The notes beneath the pieces are model-generated. The model saw only the letters and a list, made by a program, of their open reading frames with translations, ran no database searches and was not told the DNA's origin. Of a stretch of 64,000 nt of DNA, positions 34,880 to 43,587 are shown piece by piece (the first letter of the stretch is position 1; every line of letters begins with the position of its first letter). Source of the stretch: an uncultured Arachnia sp. (lineage in GTDB: Bacteria > Actinomycetota > Actinomycetes > Propionibacteriales > Propionibacteriaceae); NCBI GenBank assembly GCA_947499145.1, contig CANMNB010000002.1, positions 62,001 through 126,000 of the forward strand. Reading direction: 5' to 3'. Both the position numbers and the translations under genes were made by a program.

Positions 34880-35890
34880 ATGATCACCGTCACCGACCTG
34901 TACAAGGTCTACCAGCAGGGCACGCGCGAGGTGCGCGCCCTCGACGGCGTCTCGCTGACGGTCCCCGCCGGTTCCGTCCACGGGATCATCGGTCACTCCG
35001 GCGCAGGCAAGTCGACGCTGGTGCGCTGTCTCACGATGCTGGACAAGCCGACATCGGGGACCATCGAGATCAACGGGGTCGACCTGACCGCCGCACGGGC
35101 CGGGTCCCTGCGCAGCGCCCGACGCAGGATCGGACTGGTCTTCCAGCAGGCCAACCTGTTCGACTCCCGGACCATCGCCGACAACGTCGGCTACCCCCTC
35201 GAGCTGGTCAACACTCCCCGGGCGCCGCGCCAGGCCAAGGTCAAGGAGCTGCTCGGGCTGGTCGGTCTCGCGGACTCCGCAGACGCCTACCCGGCGCAAC
35301 TCTCGGGAGGCATGCGGCAGCGGGTCGGCATCGCCCGTGCACTGGCCACCGACCCGGACGTCCTGTTGTGCGACGAGCCCACCTCAGCCCTCGACCCCCG
35401 CACCACCGACGAGATCCTCGAGTTGATCCGCTCCCTGCGCGGACGGGACGGACTGGCTGTGCTCGTCATCACCCACGAGATGCATGTGGTGAAGTCCATC
35501 TGTGATTCCGTGTCGCTGCTGGAGGATGGGCGCATCATCGAGTCCGGGCCCCTGACCCAGGCGGTCCGGAAACTGGATGGTCGACTCAGCCAGGCGCTGC
35601 TCGGAATTCCACCCCACGCCGACGTCGCGCACACCGACGGCGTGCTGGTCGACGTCCTCTCCTCCGGCGAGCACGCCACACGGCCCGTCGTCGCGCACAC
35701 CTCCCGCGAGGTCGGGGCGGAGCTGAACATCCTGGCGGGATCGGTGGAACACTTGGCCGGCACCACCTTCTCCCACCTGCGCATCGAGGTCCCGGCGGGA
35801 ACGGACCCCCGTGCTGTCATTGCGTCGCTGCAGGCCCAAGGCGCGGACGCCCGGCTCACCAGCGAACTGCACCCGGAGGGGCTGCGATGA
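34880..35890 (+). CDS. metN: methionine ABC transporter ATPase MetN
   Basis: A 336-residue ATPase. Walker A is GHSGAGKST (about 38), signature LSGGMRQRVGIARAL (about 140) and Walker B VLLCDEPTSALDP. A C-terminal NIL domain (about 255-336, HLRIEVPAGTDPRAVIASLQ) senses methionine in the cytosol. metN-metI-metQ overlap or lie close, a standard D/L-methionine importer. No SAM riboswitch was found in the 106 bp before it. Confidence 0.93.
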   Translation: MITVTDLYKVYQQGTREVRALDGVSLTVPAGSVHGIIGHSGAGKSTLVRCLTMLDKPTSGTIEINGVDLTAARAGSLRSARRRIGLVFQQANLFDSRTIADNVGYPLELVNTPRAPRQAKVKELLGLVGLADSADAYPAQLSGGMRQRVGIARALATDPDVLLCDEPTSALDPRTTDEILELIRSLRGRDGLAVLVITHEMHVVKSICDSVSLLEDGRIIESGPLTQAVRKLDGRLSQALLGIPPHADVAHTDGVLVDVLSSGEHATRPVVAHTSREVGAELNILAGSVEHLAGTTFSHLRIEVPAGTDPRAVIASLQAQGADARLTSELHPEGLR

Positions 35891-36573
35891 CGCTTCTCGA
35901 GACGTTCGACCTGTTCTCCAACCCGGCGCTGCGCAAGGCGCTGGGGCCGGCGCTGGTGGAGACCCTCCAGATGGTCGGGATCTCGGGCATCGCGACCGTG
36001 CTCCTGGGACTGCCGCTCGGAGTCATCCTCTTCGTCGTCCGACCCGGCGGCATGGCCGCCACCCGCGTCGCCGACGTCGCACTGTCCAGCGTGCTCGTCA
36101 ACATCACGCGGTCCTTCCCCTACGCCATCCTCATGGTGTCCCTCATCCCCTTCACACGGTGGCTGGTGGGCACGTCGGTGGGCCCGATCGCGGCCAGTGT
36201 GTCCTTGGCGATCGCGGCGATCCCGTTCTTCGCCCGCCTCGTCGAGACCGCGCTGCGCGACGTGCACGTCGGCAAGATCGACGCAGCACACGCGATGGGC
36301 TCCAGCCGCCTGCAGACGATCACCAAGGTCCTGATCCCCGAGGCCATGCCCACTCTCGTCGCCGGGGTCACGACCACCTTGGTGACGATCGTCGGGTACT
36401 CCGCGATGGCCGGCCTCATCGGCGGCGGTGGGCTCGGCCGCCTCGCCTACAACTACGGGTTCCAGCGCTACCAGCTGGACGTGATGATCGTGACCGTGCT
36501 GGTACTCATCCTCATCGTCCAGCTGATCCAGTTCGTCGGCGACCGCGTCAGCCACGCCGTCGACCACCGCTGA
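35887..36573 (+). CDS. metI: methionine ABC transporter permease MetI
   Basis: A 228-residue permease with 5-6 spans and the ABC contact loop EAMPTLVAGVTTTLVTIVGY (about 160-180). It starts within the metN stop (ATGA). Confidence 0.92.
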   Translation: MTLLETFDLFSNPALRKALGPALVETLQMVGISGIATVLLGLPLGVILFVVRPGGMAATRVADVALSSVLVNITRSFPYAILMVSLIPFTRWLVGTSVGPIAASVSLAIAAIPFFARLVETALRDVHVGKIDAAHAMGSSRLQTITKVLIPEAMPTLVAGVTTTLVTIVGYSAMAGLIGGGGLGRLAYNYGFQRYQLDVMIVTVLVLILIVQLIQFVGDRVSHAVDHR

Positions 36574-36667
36574 CCCACCGGTTTCCCGCCTGTCGCGGGA
36601 TCGGCCAGAACCTGGCCACATGACCGGCCAACCTGTTGTTGGCCCCGAGCAGTAAGGAGTGACCCTC

Positions 36668-37504
36668 ATGCGCAAGCTGAGTCACGTCATCGCCGCCTCA
36701 TTGGCGGCCACCCTCGCCCTGAGCTCCTGCGGGTCCGACCCCGACGGCGGAGCGACGCCCGTCGAGGGCGACACCAGCACGGTCGTCGTCGGAGCAAGCC
36801 CCGTCCCGCACGCGAAGATCCTCGAGTTCGTCCAGAGTGAGCTCGCCGCCGACGCGGGCATCGAGATCGAGATCCGGGAGTTCGACGATTACGTCCTCCC
36901 CAACGAGGCGCTGGCCGCTGGCGACATCGACGCCAACTACTTCCAGCACCTGCCCTACCTGGAGAACCAGATGGAGGAGAAGGGCTTCGAGTTCGAGCAC
37001 GGCGACGGGATCCACATCGAGCCCTTCGCCCTGTTCTCCGACAAGCACGACGACGCCTCCGCCGTCCCCGACGGCGCCGTGGTCGCACTGACGAACGACC
37101 CGTCGAACCAGTACCGGGGTCTGAAGCTGATGGAGTCGGTGGGCCTGCTGTCAGGCATCGAAGAGGGCGCCTCGGTCCTGACGTTGACCGACGAGCAGAA
37201 CCCCAAGGGTCTGCAGTTCGAGGAGAACCAGCCCGAGGTCATCGTCCAGCAGCTGGAGGATCCCCAGGTGGACGTCGCGCTGATCAACGGCAACTTCATC
37301 CTCACCGCCGGACTCAGCACGGACGAGGCGATCGCCGTCGAGGCCGTCGAGGGCAACCCCTACGCCAACATCCTGGTCTGGCGCGCTGACAACGAGAACC
37401 CCGGTGTGGAAACGCTGGAGGAGTTGCTGCACTCCGACGAGGTGGCCGACTTCATCTCCACCGAGTGGCCGTCCGGCGACGTGCTGCCCGGCGCTGTCGG
37501 CTGA
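36668..37504 (+). CDS. metQ: methionine-binding lipoprotein MetQ/NlpA
   Basis: A 278-residue receptor. The signal peptide ends in LSSC (Cys about 20). The NlpA fold starts VVVGASPVPHAKILEFVQ and has AGDIDANYFQHLPYLENQ and VALTNDPSNQYRGLKLMESVGLL (each conserved in methionine receptors). ATG 36668 is preceded by AAGGAG; a GTG 9 bp earlier is in frame but too close to the ribosome site. A REP cluster lies 15 bp after the stop. Confidence 0.93.
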   Translation: MRKLSHVIAASLAATLALSSCGSDPDGGATPVEGDTSTVVVGASPVPHAKILEFVQSELAADAGIEIEIREFDDYVLPNEALAAGDIDANYFQHLPYLENQMEEKGFEFEHGDGIHIEPFALFSDKHDDASAVPDGAVVALTNDPSNQYRGLKLMESVGLLSGIEEGASVLTLTDEQNPKGLQFEENQPEVIVQQLEDPQVDVALINGNFILTAGLSTDEAIAVEAVEGNPYANILVWRADNENPGVETLEELLHSDEVADFISTEWPSGDVLPGAVG

Positions 37505-37519
37505 CGATCCGCGGTCCCC

Positions 37520-37621
37520 GAGTAGGGCACGCAGTGCCCGTGTCGAGGGGAAGCCACATGCCTCGACATGCCGCCTCCGGCGGCTACTCGGCGACCGAGG
37601 GCAATACGCCGGCGGCTACTC
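37520..37621. repeat. second REP/BIME-like cluster
   Basis: This is the same family as 5078-5245. The forward unit 37520-37546 holds the perfect hairpin GGGCAC-gca-GTGCCC between GAGTAG and TGTCGA. The reverse unit 37563-37589 has CCGCC/GGCGG. A truncated reverse unit lies at 37608-37621, and the reverse units are followed by the direct repeat CGGCGACCGAGG. It lies between metQ and the convergent pgi end. Confidence 0.8.
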
Positions 37622-37668
37622 GGCGACCGAGGGGCAACAGCACGGGGCCCCTCGGTCGATCGTCGCTG

Positions 37669-39342
37669 TCAGTCCCGGTGCTCCAGGTACCACGTGACCA
37701 GGGCCTGCGTGGAGCCATCCTGTGAGGCAAGGGCCTCGGCGTCGCCGAAGATGGCCGGTGCGATCTCCAGCGCGAGCTTCTTGCCCAGCTCGACGCCCCA
37801 CTGGTCGAACGAGTCGATGCCCCACACAACTCCCTGCACGAAGGTGATGTGCTCGTAGAGGGCGATGAGCTGGCCCACCACCGAGGGGGTGAGCGCCGGC
37901 GCCATGATCGACGTCGTGGGCCGGTTGCCCTCGAACACACGCGCGGCGACGACCTCCTCGGCCGTGCCCTCCGCGCGGACCTCCGCCTCCGTCTTGCCGA
38001 AGGCAAGGGCAGCGGTCTGGGCGAAGAAGTTCGCCAGGAACATGCCGTGGACGTCGGTGTCGCCGTCCTGGAGGGGGCGTGCCGGGTTTGCGACGGCGAT
38101 GAAGTCGGCAGGGATGAGCCGGGTGCCCTGGTGGATCAGCTGGTAGAAGGCGTGCTGGCCGTTGGTGCCCGGCTCCCCCCAGAAAATCTCCCCGGTGTCG
38201 GTGGTGACCGGGGTGCCGTCCCAGCGCACGGATTTCCCGTTGGACTCCATCGTCAACTGCTGGAGGTAGGCGGCGAACCGGTGGAGGTACTGGGCGTAGG
38301 GCAGGACGGCGTGGCTGGCGGCGTCGAAGAAGTTGACGTACCAGACGTTGAGGAGGCCCATGAGCAGCGGGACGTTGCGCGCAGGTTCAGTCGTGCGGAA
38401 GTGCTCGTCCACGGCGTGGAAACCGGCGAGGAAGTCCCGGAAGCCGGCCGGTCCGATCGCGATGGCGATGGGGAGTCCCACGGCGGAGTCGACGGAGTAG
38501 CGCCCGCCGACCCAGTTCCAGAAGCCGAAGGCGTTCTCCGGATCGATGCCGAAGTCAGCCACCTTGTCGAGGGCCGTGGACACGGCGACGAAGTGCTTGG
38601 CGACAGCGGCGCGGTTCCCCTCGTCCGTGCCGTCAACGGCGCCCGCCTCAGCGAGTCCGTCCACCAACCACTGGCGGGCCAGTCGGGCGTTGGTCAGGGT
38701 TTCAAGCGTGGTGAACGTCTTGGACGCGACGATGAAGAGCGTCGTCTCCGGGTCGAGGTCAGCGGTGGTCTCGAACACGTCGGCGGGGTCGATGTTGGAG
38801 ATGAAGCGGCACTCCAGGCCGTCCTGCTTGTAGGGCAACAGCGCCTCGTAGACCATGACCGGGCCGAGGTCCGAGCCACCGATCCCGATGTTGACGACGG
38901 TGCTAATGCGCTTGCCCGTGACCCCGAGCCACTCGCCCGAGCGGACCTTGTCGGCGAACGCGTACATCCGGTCGAGCACCTCGTGCACGTCGGCGACGAC
39001 GTCCTGCCCGTCCACGACGAGCTCCGCATCGCGAGGAAGGCGGAGTGCGGTGTGGAGGACGGCCCGGTCCTCGGTGACGTTGATGCGCTCTCCCGCGAAC
39101 ATGGCGTCGCGCCGGTCGGAGACGTTCACCTGTTCCGCCAGCCGCAACAGGGCAGCAACCACATCGTGGGTGATGAGGTTCTTCGAGAGGTCGACGTGGA
39201 GGTCGGCCACGTGGAACGAGAACTCCGACGCACGGTTGGGTTCGTTGGCGAACCACTCCCTCAGGTTCGGACGCATGTCGTCCTTCAGCTGACGGAGGTC
39301 GGACCAGGCGTTGGTCGTGGTGGGATCGACGGGTGCGCTCAT
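37669..39342 (-). CDS. pgi: glucose-6-phosphate isomerase
   Basis: A 557-residue homodimeric enzyme of glycolysis/gluconeogenesis. It has [16 protein letters not shown], the phosphate loop [10 protein letters not shown], the catalytic Glu/His region ([17 protein letters not shown]) and the signature [18 protein letters not shown], and it ends with a Lys-rich C-terminal segment ([14 protein letters not shown]). TAGGCT (39350-39355, minus) lies 7 nt before the ATG, a leaderless pattern. Confidence 0.96.
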   Translation of the reverse strand: MSAPVDPTTTNAWSDLRQLKDDMRPNLREWFANEPNRASEFSFHVADLHVDLSKNLITHDVVAALLRLAEQVNVSDRRDAMFAGERINVTEDRAVLHTALRLPRDAELVVDGQDVVADVHEVLDRMYAFADKVRSGEWLGVTGKRISTVVNIGIGGSDLGPVMVYEALLPYKQDGLECRFISNIDPADVFETTADLDPETTLFIVASKTFTTLETLTNARLARQWLVDGLAEAGAVDGTDEGNRAAVAKHFVAVSTALDKVADFGIDPENAFGFWNWVGGRYSVDSAVGLPIAIAIGPAGFRDFLAGFHAVDEHFRTTEPARNVPLLMGLLNVWYVNFFDAASHAVLPYAQYLHRFAAYLQQLTMESNGKSVRWDGTPVTTDTGEIFWGEPGTNGQHAFYQLIHQGTRLIPADFIAVANPARPLQDGDTDVHGMFLANFFAQTAALAFGKTEAEVRAEGTAEEVVAARVFEGNRPTTSIMAPALTPSVVGQLIALYEHITFVQGVVWGIDSFDQWGVELGKKLALEIAPAIFGDAEALASQDGSTQALVTWYLEHRD

Positions 39343-39384
39343 GCGCCCCAGCCTAGTGGCCGGGGCGGCATGGGCGACAGGAGG

Positions 39385-40521
39385 TCAGCGGACGCTGATG
39401 TGCACGTGGTCGTAGTGGTTGGCCGAGGTGGAGCCACGGTCCGAGAACGAGCGCCAGCCCTCGCCCGCTCGCTGTGCTGTCCAGATCTTCTGGGCGTAGA
39501 GCACCTCGATGATTCCCAGCGATCCCGAGTTGTTCCTCGCCCAGTTCGCGACGTCCCAACCCGCGTCTCCCGAGATCATCACGTCGATCGCCTGACCCGT
39601 GGAGTGGTAGCTGCCACCCCCGGATCGCGTGCCCCCGTAGTTGTTGATGCCCGGGAAGGCCGCGCACAGTTCGCGGAGCACATTGGCGGTGCGCGAGGTG
39701 AGGCCCGACATGATGGACTGCGCCGACGAGGGGCAGGAGGCGCTGGAGCCGCTGGACGACGAAGCACTCGAGCCTCCGGAGCTGGACTCCGCGGCCTTTG
39801 CGGGCTCGGGCTCCGGCTCCGGGGCTGGCTCCTGGTCGGTCAGGAAGCTTGCCTTGATCCAGACCGCCGCACCGTCCCAGCGCAGCTGCTGCCACCCGTC
39901 CATGGTGGCGGTGGTGATCGTCAGCTTTCGGCCCGGGGCCACGGTGGTGACCTTGGCGTAGCCGGTACCCGGACCCGTGCGCAGGTTCACGGCGGTGGTG
40001 GCCCAGCGGGTCCCTGCACTCTCGGCGAGGCCGGGGAGCTTCGGGGCGGGGGCCGTTGTCGGCTCCGGCGACGGCGCCTGCGTGGTCTCCGTCGGGGTCG
40101 GCTCGGGCGTGGGCTCCGGGGCGGGTGTGGGTTCCTGCGTCGGTGTGGGGCTTGCGCTCGGGCTCGGCGAGGCGCTGGGCGACGGCGACGGGCTGACCGA
40201 CGGAGTGGGTGAGCTGGACGAGGAGGCGCTGGGCGACACCGTCACGGCTGCGAGAGGGGCGCGTTCTCCGCTGCGGCTGGTGCGCTGCAGCGCGGGCTGG
40301 TGCTGCGGGTCAGCGACGCTGACGGAGGTGGTCTCCCCCAGCGGCACGAATGTCAGCACCGTCGTGGCGGCCATGAGGGACAGTACCGAGACGGGCGCCA
40401 TGGCCCGTCTGATGGCGTTGCGGACGGTGCGCGCCCTGCCGCGTCGGGCCTCGATCGTGACGTCGGGCTGGAGTGAGTTGTCGACGTCGATCGCCGCTCG
40501 TTTGGGGTGTGTCACCGCCAC
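39385..40521 (-). CDS. secreted SH3-domain protein with ARB_07466-type C-terminal domain
   Basis: A 378-residue exported protein. The basic N terminus is followed by one hydrophobic segment (about 41-65). A long low-complexity Pro/Ser/Thr/Glu region (about 95-165) probably spans the wall. A bacterial SH3 domain (about 170-230) has AVNLRTGPGTGYAKV. A second Ser-rich linker leads to a C-terminal ARB_07466-like domain (about 270-378) with SYHSTGQAIDVMI and NHYDHVHISVR, whose His and Asp residues resemble M15/VanY zinc peptidases. It probably acts on peptidoglycan. The start is GTG with AGGAAAG upstream. Confidence 0.85.
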   Translation of the reverse strand: MAVTHPKRAAIDVDNSLQPDVTIEARRGRARTVRNAIRRAMAPVSVLSLMAATTVLTFVPLGETTSVSVADPQHQPALQRTSRSGERAPLAAVTVSPSASSSSSPTPSVSPSPSPSASPSPSASPTPTQEPTPAPEPTPEPTPTETTQAPSPEPTTAPAPKLPGLAESAGTRWATTAVNLRTGPGTGYAKVTTVAPGRKLTITTATMDGWQQLRWDGAAVWIKASFLTDQEPAPEPEPEPAKAAESSSGGSSASSSSGSSASCPSSAQSIMSGLTSRTANVLRELCAAFPGINNYGGTRSGGGSYHSTGQAIDVMISGDAGWDVANWARNNSGSLGIIEVLYAQKIWTAQRAGEGWRSFSDRGSTSANHYDHVHISVR

Positions 40522-40584
40522 TCGCTTTCCTGAGAATTTCCAAGACTTCTCTCAGATTAGCTTGTGGTTCCGATATTCCCAAGC

Positions 40585-41190
40585 TCAGCGGCGACCAGCC
40601 TTGACGAACGCGGGGCATCGGTCACGCAGGTTGCCCAGGTCCCCACCGCGGAGCGCATCAGCCAGGAGGACGTCGTCGACGCACACGGCAGGCGCGCCTG
40701 CTTTCAACCATTCGCTGGCCGCGAAGGCCCCTACACCTCCCCGCGGCACCAGATGGTCCACGAGGCCGAGCGGAGCCAACCGCTTCGCCATGACGTGCCC
40801 GACGACGTCGGCGGGGTACAGGGTGACGCCGGCAACCTCCATGCCCAGAGCGGCGCGGATCTCCGCCGGCGTCATCGCCTGCGGGTAGACGGCCGCGCCC
40901 GTGGCTGCGGCCGACGCGACGAGGAAGGCGTCAGCCGAGTCCAGGAGTAGGAATCCAGCCCCGGCCTCGGTTGCATCCTGGGCATGGGCGGGTGTCGCGA
41001 CGCCGTGGGCCCCGAACCGGGCCCGCGCACCGAAGATCTGCGTGAGCTCTCCGAAGTCGGCGTGACCGGCCGGCAGCGTCAGTGTGCGGAGTCCCTCCTG
41101 GACCAGCACCTCGATCGGGCCGACGAGGTCGTCCAGCGGGCTGTCATCAAGGCAGACGATCATTCCGCTGAGCGGTGGCGCGACGGTCAT
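40585..41190 (-). CDS. KDPG/KHG aldolase-like protein lacking the catalytic residues
   Basis: A 201-residue protein with the Eda (2-keto-3-deoxy-6-phosphogluconate aldolase) fold. Matches include DATEAGAGFLLL, MTPAEIRAALGMEVAG and VPRGGVGAFAASEWLKAGAPAV. The Schiff-base Lys of Eda (EFKFFPA in E. coli) is Thr here (GVTLYPA), and the catalytic Glu (VLEVTLR) is also Thr (TLTLPA). It should not be an active class I aldolase and may be a binding or regulatory paralogue. It is divergent from the MFS transporter. Start ATG 41190; the ribosome site is weak. Confidence 0.75.
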   Translation of the reverse strand: MTVAPPLSGMIVCLDDSPLDDLVGPIEVLVQEGLRTLTLPAGHADFGELTQIFGARARFGAHGVATPAHAQDATEAGAGFLLLDSADAFLVASAAATGAAVYPQAMTPAEIRAALGMEVAGVTLYPADVVGHVMAKRLAPLGLVDHLVPRGGVGAFAASEWLKAGAPAVCVDDVLLADALRGGDLGNLRDRCPAFVKAGRR

Positions 41191-41303
41191 GGACCCATCA
41201 TGCCGTGACGATGCCGCAGGCACACGCCGGTCGGCCTGTGCCCCCATCGACCGCATCCCGGAGAGTTCGGGTCCTTCGTTGGGCGGTCCCTATAGTTCCG
41301 CGC

Positions 41304-42665
41304 ATGCGACTGACTCGTACGGACCGGCTGGACCGTCTCCCCTACACGCGCAAGCACAACCAGCTGCTCCTCGGTTCGGGCGTGGGCTGGGCGCTGGACG
41401 CCATGGACATCGGGCTCATCTCCTTCATCATGGCCGCGCTCGTTGCCGAGTGGCAGCTGGGCGACACCGAGCTCTCGTTGCTGGGATCCATCGGCTTCGT
41501 GGGCATGGCGGTGGGTGCGTCGCTGGGCGGGCTCCTGGCCGACAGGATCGGCCGACGCCAGGTCTTCGCACTCACCATGCTCATCTACGGGATCGCGACA
41601 GGCCTGTCGGCTCTCTCCACCGGGCTGGCCATGCTCATCGTCCTGCGCTTCATCGTCGGGCTGGGGCTGGGCGCGGAGCTGCCGGTGGCGTCGACGCTGG
41701 TCTCGGAGTTCGCGCCCAAGCGGATCCGCGGCCGCGTCGTCGTGGCGCTGGAGTCCTTCTGGGCCGTCGGCTGGCTCGCCGCGGCGTCGATCGGCTACCT
41801 CCTCGTCCCGAACGTCGAGAGCGGCTGGCGCTGGGCACTCGCCCTCGGCGCCATCCCCGCGGTCTGGTCGCTGGTCATCCGCTACGGGCTCCCGGAGTCC
41901 GTCCGCTTCCTCGAGGGCAAGGACCGCCACACGGAGGCCGAGGAGGTGGTGCAGGAGTTCGAGTCGGCTGCCGGTATCACCACTGCAGACCACGAGAAGG
42001 CCGCGGAGGTATTCGATGAGTCCCGCAAGGTCTCGTGGCGGGAGTTGTGGAGCCCTCGGTTCCGCCGCGCCACGATCGGGCTCTGGCTGGTCTGGTTCGG
42101 CGTGAACTTCGCCTACTACGGCGCTTTCATCTGGCTGCCCACCCTGCTGCACCAGAACGGAATGACCCTGGTCAAGTCGTTCGAGTTCACCCTCTACATG
42201 ACGCTCGCCCAGCTCCCGGGCTACCTCGTCGCCGCCATCCTGGTGGAACTGTGGGGACGAAAGCCGACACTCGCCACCTTCCTGGGTGGCTCCGCCGTCG
42301 GCGCGATCCTCTTCGGGATGGCACCCCAGATCAGCGACGCTTTGGCCCCGGGCATTGAGTCCGCCGCCTACGCCATCACCCTGGCCGCCGGCTGCACGCT
42401 GTCCTTCTTCAACCTCGGCGCGTGGGGGGCGCTCTACGCCATCACTCCCGAGGTGTACCCGACGGCTGTTCGCGCCTCCGGCGCCGGCGCCGCGACGGCG
42501 TTCGGTCGCCTAGCCGCGATGTCGGCTCCCCTGCTCGTACCCGTCCTCAACCGCGCGGGCGGCCTGCCTGTGTTGTTCATCGTCTTCGGGGCGATGTTCC
42601 TCATGGCCATGGCTGCGGCCTTCCTCCTGCCCGAATACCGTGGCGAGGCGCTCGAAGAGGTGTGA
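41304..42665 (+). CDS. MFS transporter, NiaP/sugar-proton symporter-like
   Basis: A 453-residue, 12-span major facilitator. N-half motifs are GWALDAMDIGLISFIM and GGLLADRIGRRQVF (MFS motif A); a helix-linking PESVRFLEGK occurs before the central loop, and YAITPEVYPTAVRASG near helix 10 is the motif of the NiaP/synaptic-vesicle-2 group. The substrate may be nicotinate, an aromatic acid or a sugar. The promoter box TATAGT (41291-41296) is 7 nt before the ATG, so the mRNA is leaderless. Confidence 0.85.
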   Translation: MRLTRTDRLDRLPYTRKHNQLLLGSGVGWALDAMDIGLISFIMAALVAEWQLGDTELSLLGSIGFVGMAVGASLGGLLADRIGRRQVFALTMLIYGIATGLSALSTGLAMLIVLRFIVGLGLGAELPVASTLVSEFAPKRIRGRVVVALESFWAVGWLAAASIGYLLVPNVESGWRWALALGAIPAVWSLVIRYGLPESVRFLEGKDRHTEAEEVVQEFESAAGITTADHEKAAEVFDESRKVSWRELWSPRFRRATIGLWLVWFGVNFAYYGAFIWLPTLLHQNGMTLVKSFEFTLYMTLAQLPGYLVAAILVELWGRKPTLATFLGGSAVGAILFGMAPQISDALAPGIESAAYAITLAAGCTLSFFNLGAWGALYAITPEVYPTAVRASGAGAATAFGRLAAMSAPLLVPVLNRAGGLPVLFIVFGAMFLMAMAAAFLLPEYRGEALEEV

Positions 42666-42689
42666 CCCGTTAGTAGTTACAGTGGATAT

Positions 42690-42709
42690 TGTCACCGCGA
42701 CCGGTGACA
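42690..42709 (+). other. hairpin between MFS stop and terminator
   Basis: TGTCACC-gcgacc-GGTGACA forms a perfect 7-bp stem 24 nt after the MFS stop, ahead of the stronger terminator hairpin. It may be an operator or RNA-stabilising element; no gene starts here. Confidence 0.35.
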
Positions 42710-42716
42710 TGACTGG

Positions 42717-42765
42717 CTCCCGCCCGCAGCGACGTTCCCCCCGTCCGCGGGCGGGAGTTCTTGTT
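42717..42765 (+). terminator. terminator of the MFS gene
   Basis: CTCCCGCCCGC (42717-42727) pairs perfectly with GCGGGCGGGAG (42747-42757) across a 19-nt loop, followed by TTCTTGTT. This is one of the few hairpins here with a T-rich tail. Confidence 0.75.
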
Positions 42766-42886
42766 CGCCACAATTCGGGTGGGGTGTGTGCACTTCTGGT
42801 TGGCTGACCAACCACGATCGCACAATACCTCGTCGGTCGGCTGCGCGTCGGGCGGCGGGAACCCGCCCAGCGCTAGGGTTCGGGAC

Positions 42887-43066
42887 ATGACGTCATCCCC
42901 GAACGACCGGATGGTCGAAGGCCGCGAGCAGTTGCTCCCCGAGGAGCAGGCGGTCGGCAGCGACGACCCCGAGGAGCAGGCGCGGGTGATCCTGGAGGAC
43001 TCCGAGGAGCGCATCCTCCACCCGGAGAAGACCCGACGGGAGTCCTCGCAGACCCCCGACCAGTGA
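42887..43066 (+). CDS. small acidic protein, unknown function
   Basis: A 59-residue, Glu-rich soluble protein (MTSSPNDRMVEGREQLLP at the start, helical Glu/Arg pattern after). No domain is recognised. It is supported by a TAGGGT -10 box (42874-42879) 7 nt before the ATG, the same leaderless spacing as known genes here. Confidence 0.65.
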   Translation: MTSSPNDRMVEGREQLLPEEQAVGSDDPEEQARVILEDSEERILHPEKTRRESSQTPDQ

Positions 43067-43108
43067 CCCTCGCACCGTCTCAGCGGCATCCTGTGGGGCC
43101 GCCGAGAC

Positions 43109-43453
43109 TCACGAACCTGGGCGCGTCCCTGCGACGGCACTCAGCACTGACGCTTGCGCGTCTCCCGGCGTGGCGGGGAGGACGTGGATGCCCATCGTGC
43201 GCATCATGCGGGCCATCCCCTCGCCCATGTGGTCGACGCCCACGGCTTCGACGGCCTGCTCCTTGAGGAAGCGGACCACCCGGGCATGGTGGGATCCGTG
43301 CGTGCCGGCATCGTGGGACTCGTCCCACCGCACCTCGTGAACGGACCAGGTGGCAACGCGTCCATCGCGGACGTCCGCCACACCGACCGACCGGGCCTTC
43401 CCCCAGGTGTGCCCACTCATACCGTCCTCGGTCACTGGTGTCGCGACGATCAT
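43109..43453 (-). CDS. NifX/NifB-family Fe-Mo cluster-binding-like protein
   Basis: A 114-residue protein matching the dinitrogenase iron-molybdenum cofactor domain: MIVATPVTEDGMSGHTWG at the N terminus, an RVVRFLKEQAVEAVG helix-strand, and GEGMARMMRTMGIHVLPA near the end. No nitrogenase genes are present; such stand-alone proteins in actinobacteria have unknown roles. ATG 43453 is chosen because AGGAG is 7 nt upstream; ATG 43459 is too close to it. Confidence 0.78.
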   Translation of the reverse strand: MIVATPVTEDGMSGHTWGKARSVGVADVRDGRVATWSVHEVRWDESHDAGTHGSHHARVVRFLKEQAVEAVGVDHMGEGMARMMRTMGIHVLPATPGDAQASVLSAVAGTRPGS

Positions 43454-43587
43454 CGCCATGCTCCTCTACTGATTGCCTGCGATCGATGGTAGGCCCGGCG
43501 ACTCCCGGTGACCGTCCAGCCCCAACGTTGGTCACGGGACTCCCCGGATCCGCAACCGAACCTGCAGCGTCGTCCTACTCTGGAGAG

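Noticed and set aside
37849-40212. A 787-codon plus-strand frame opposite pgi and the SH3 protein
   Set aside because: Antisense shadow of two recognised genes.
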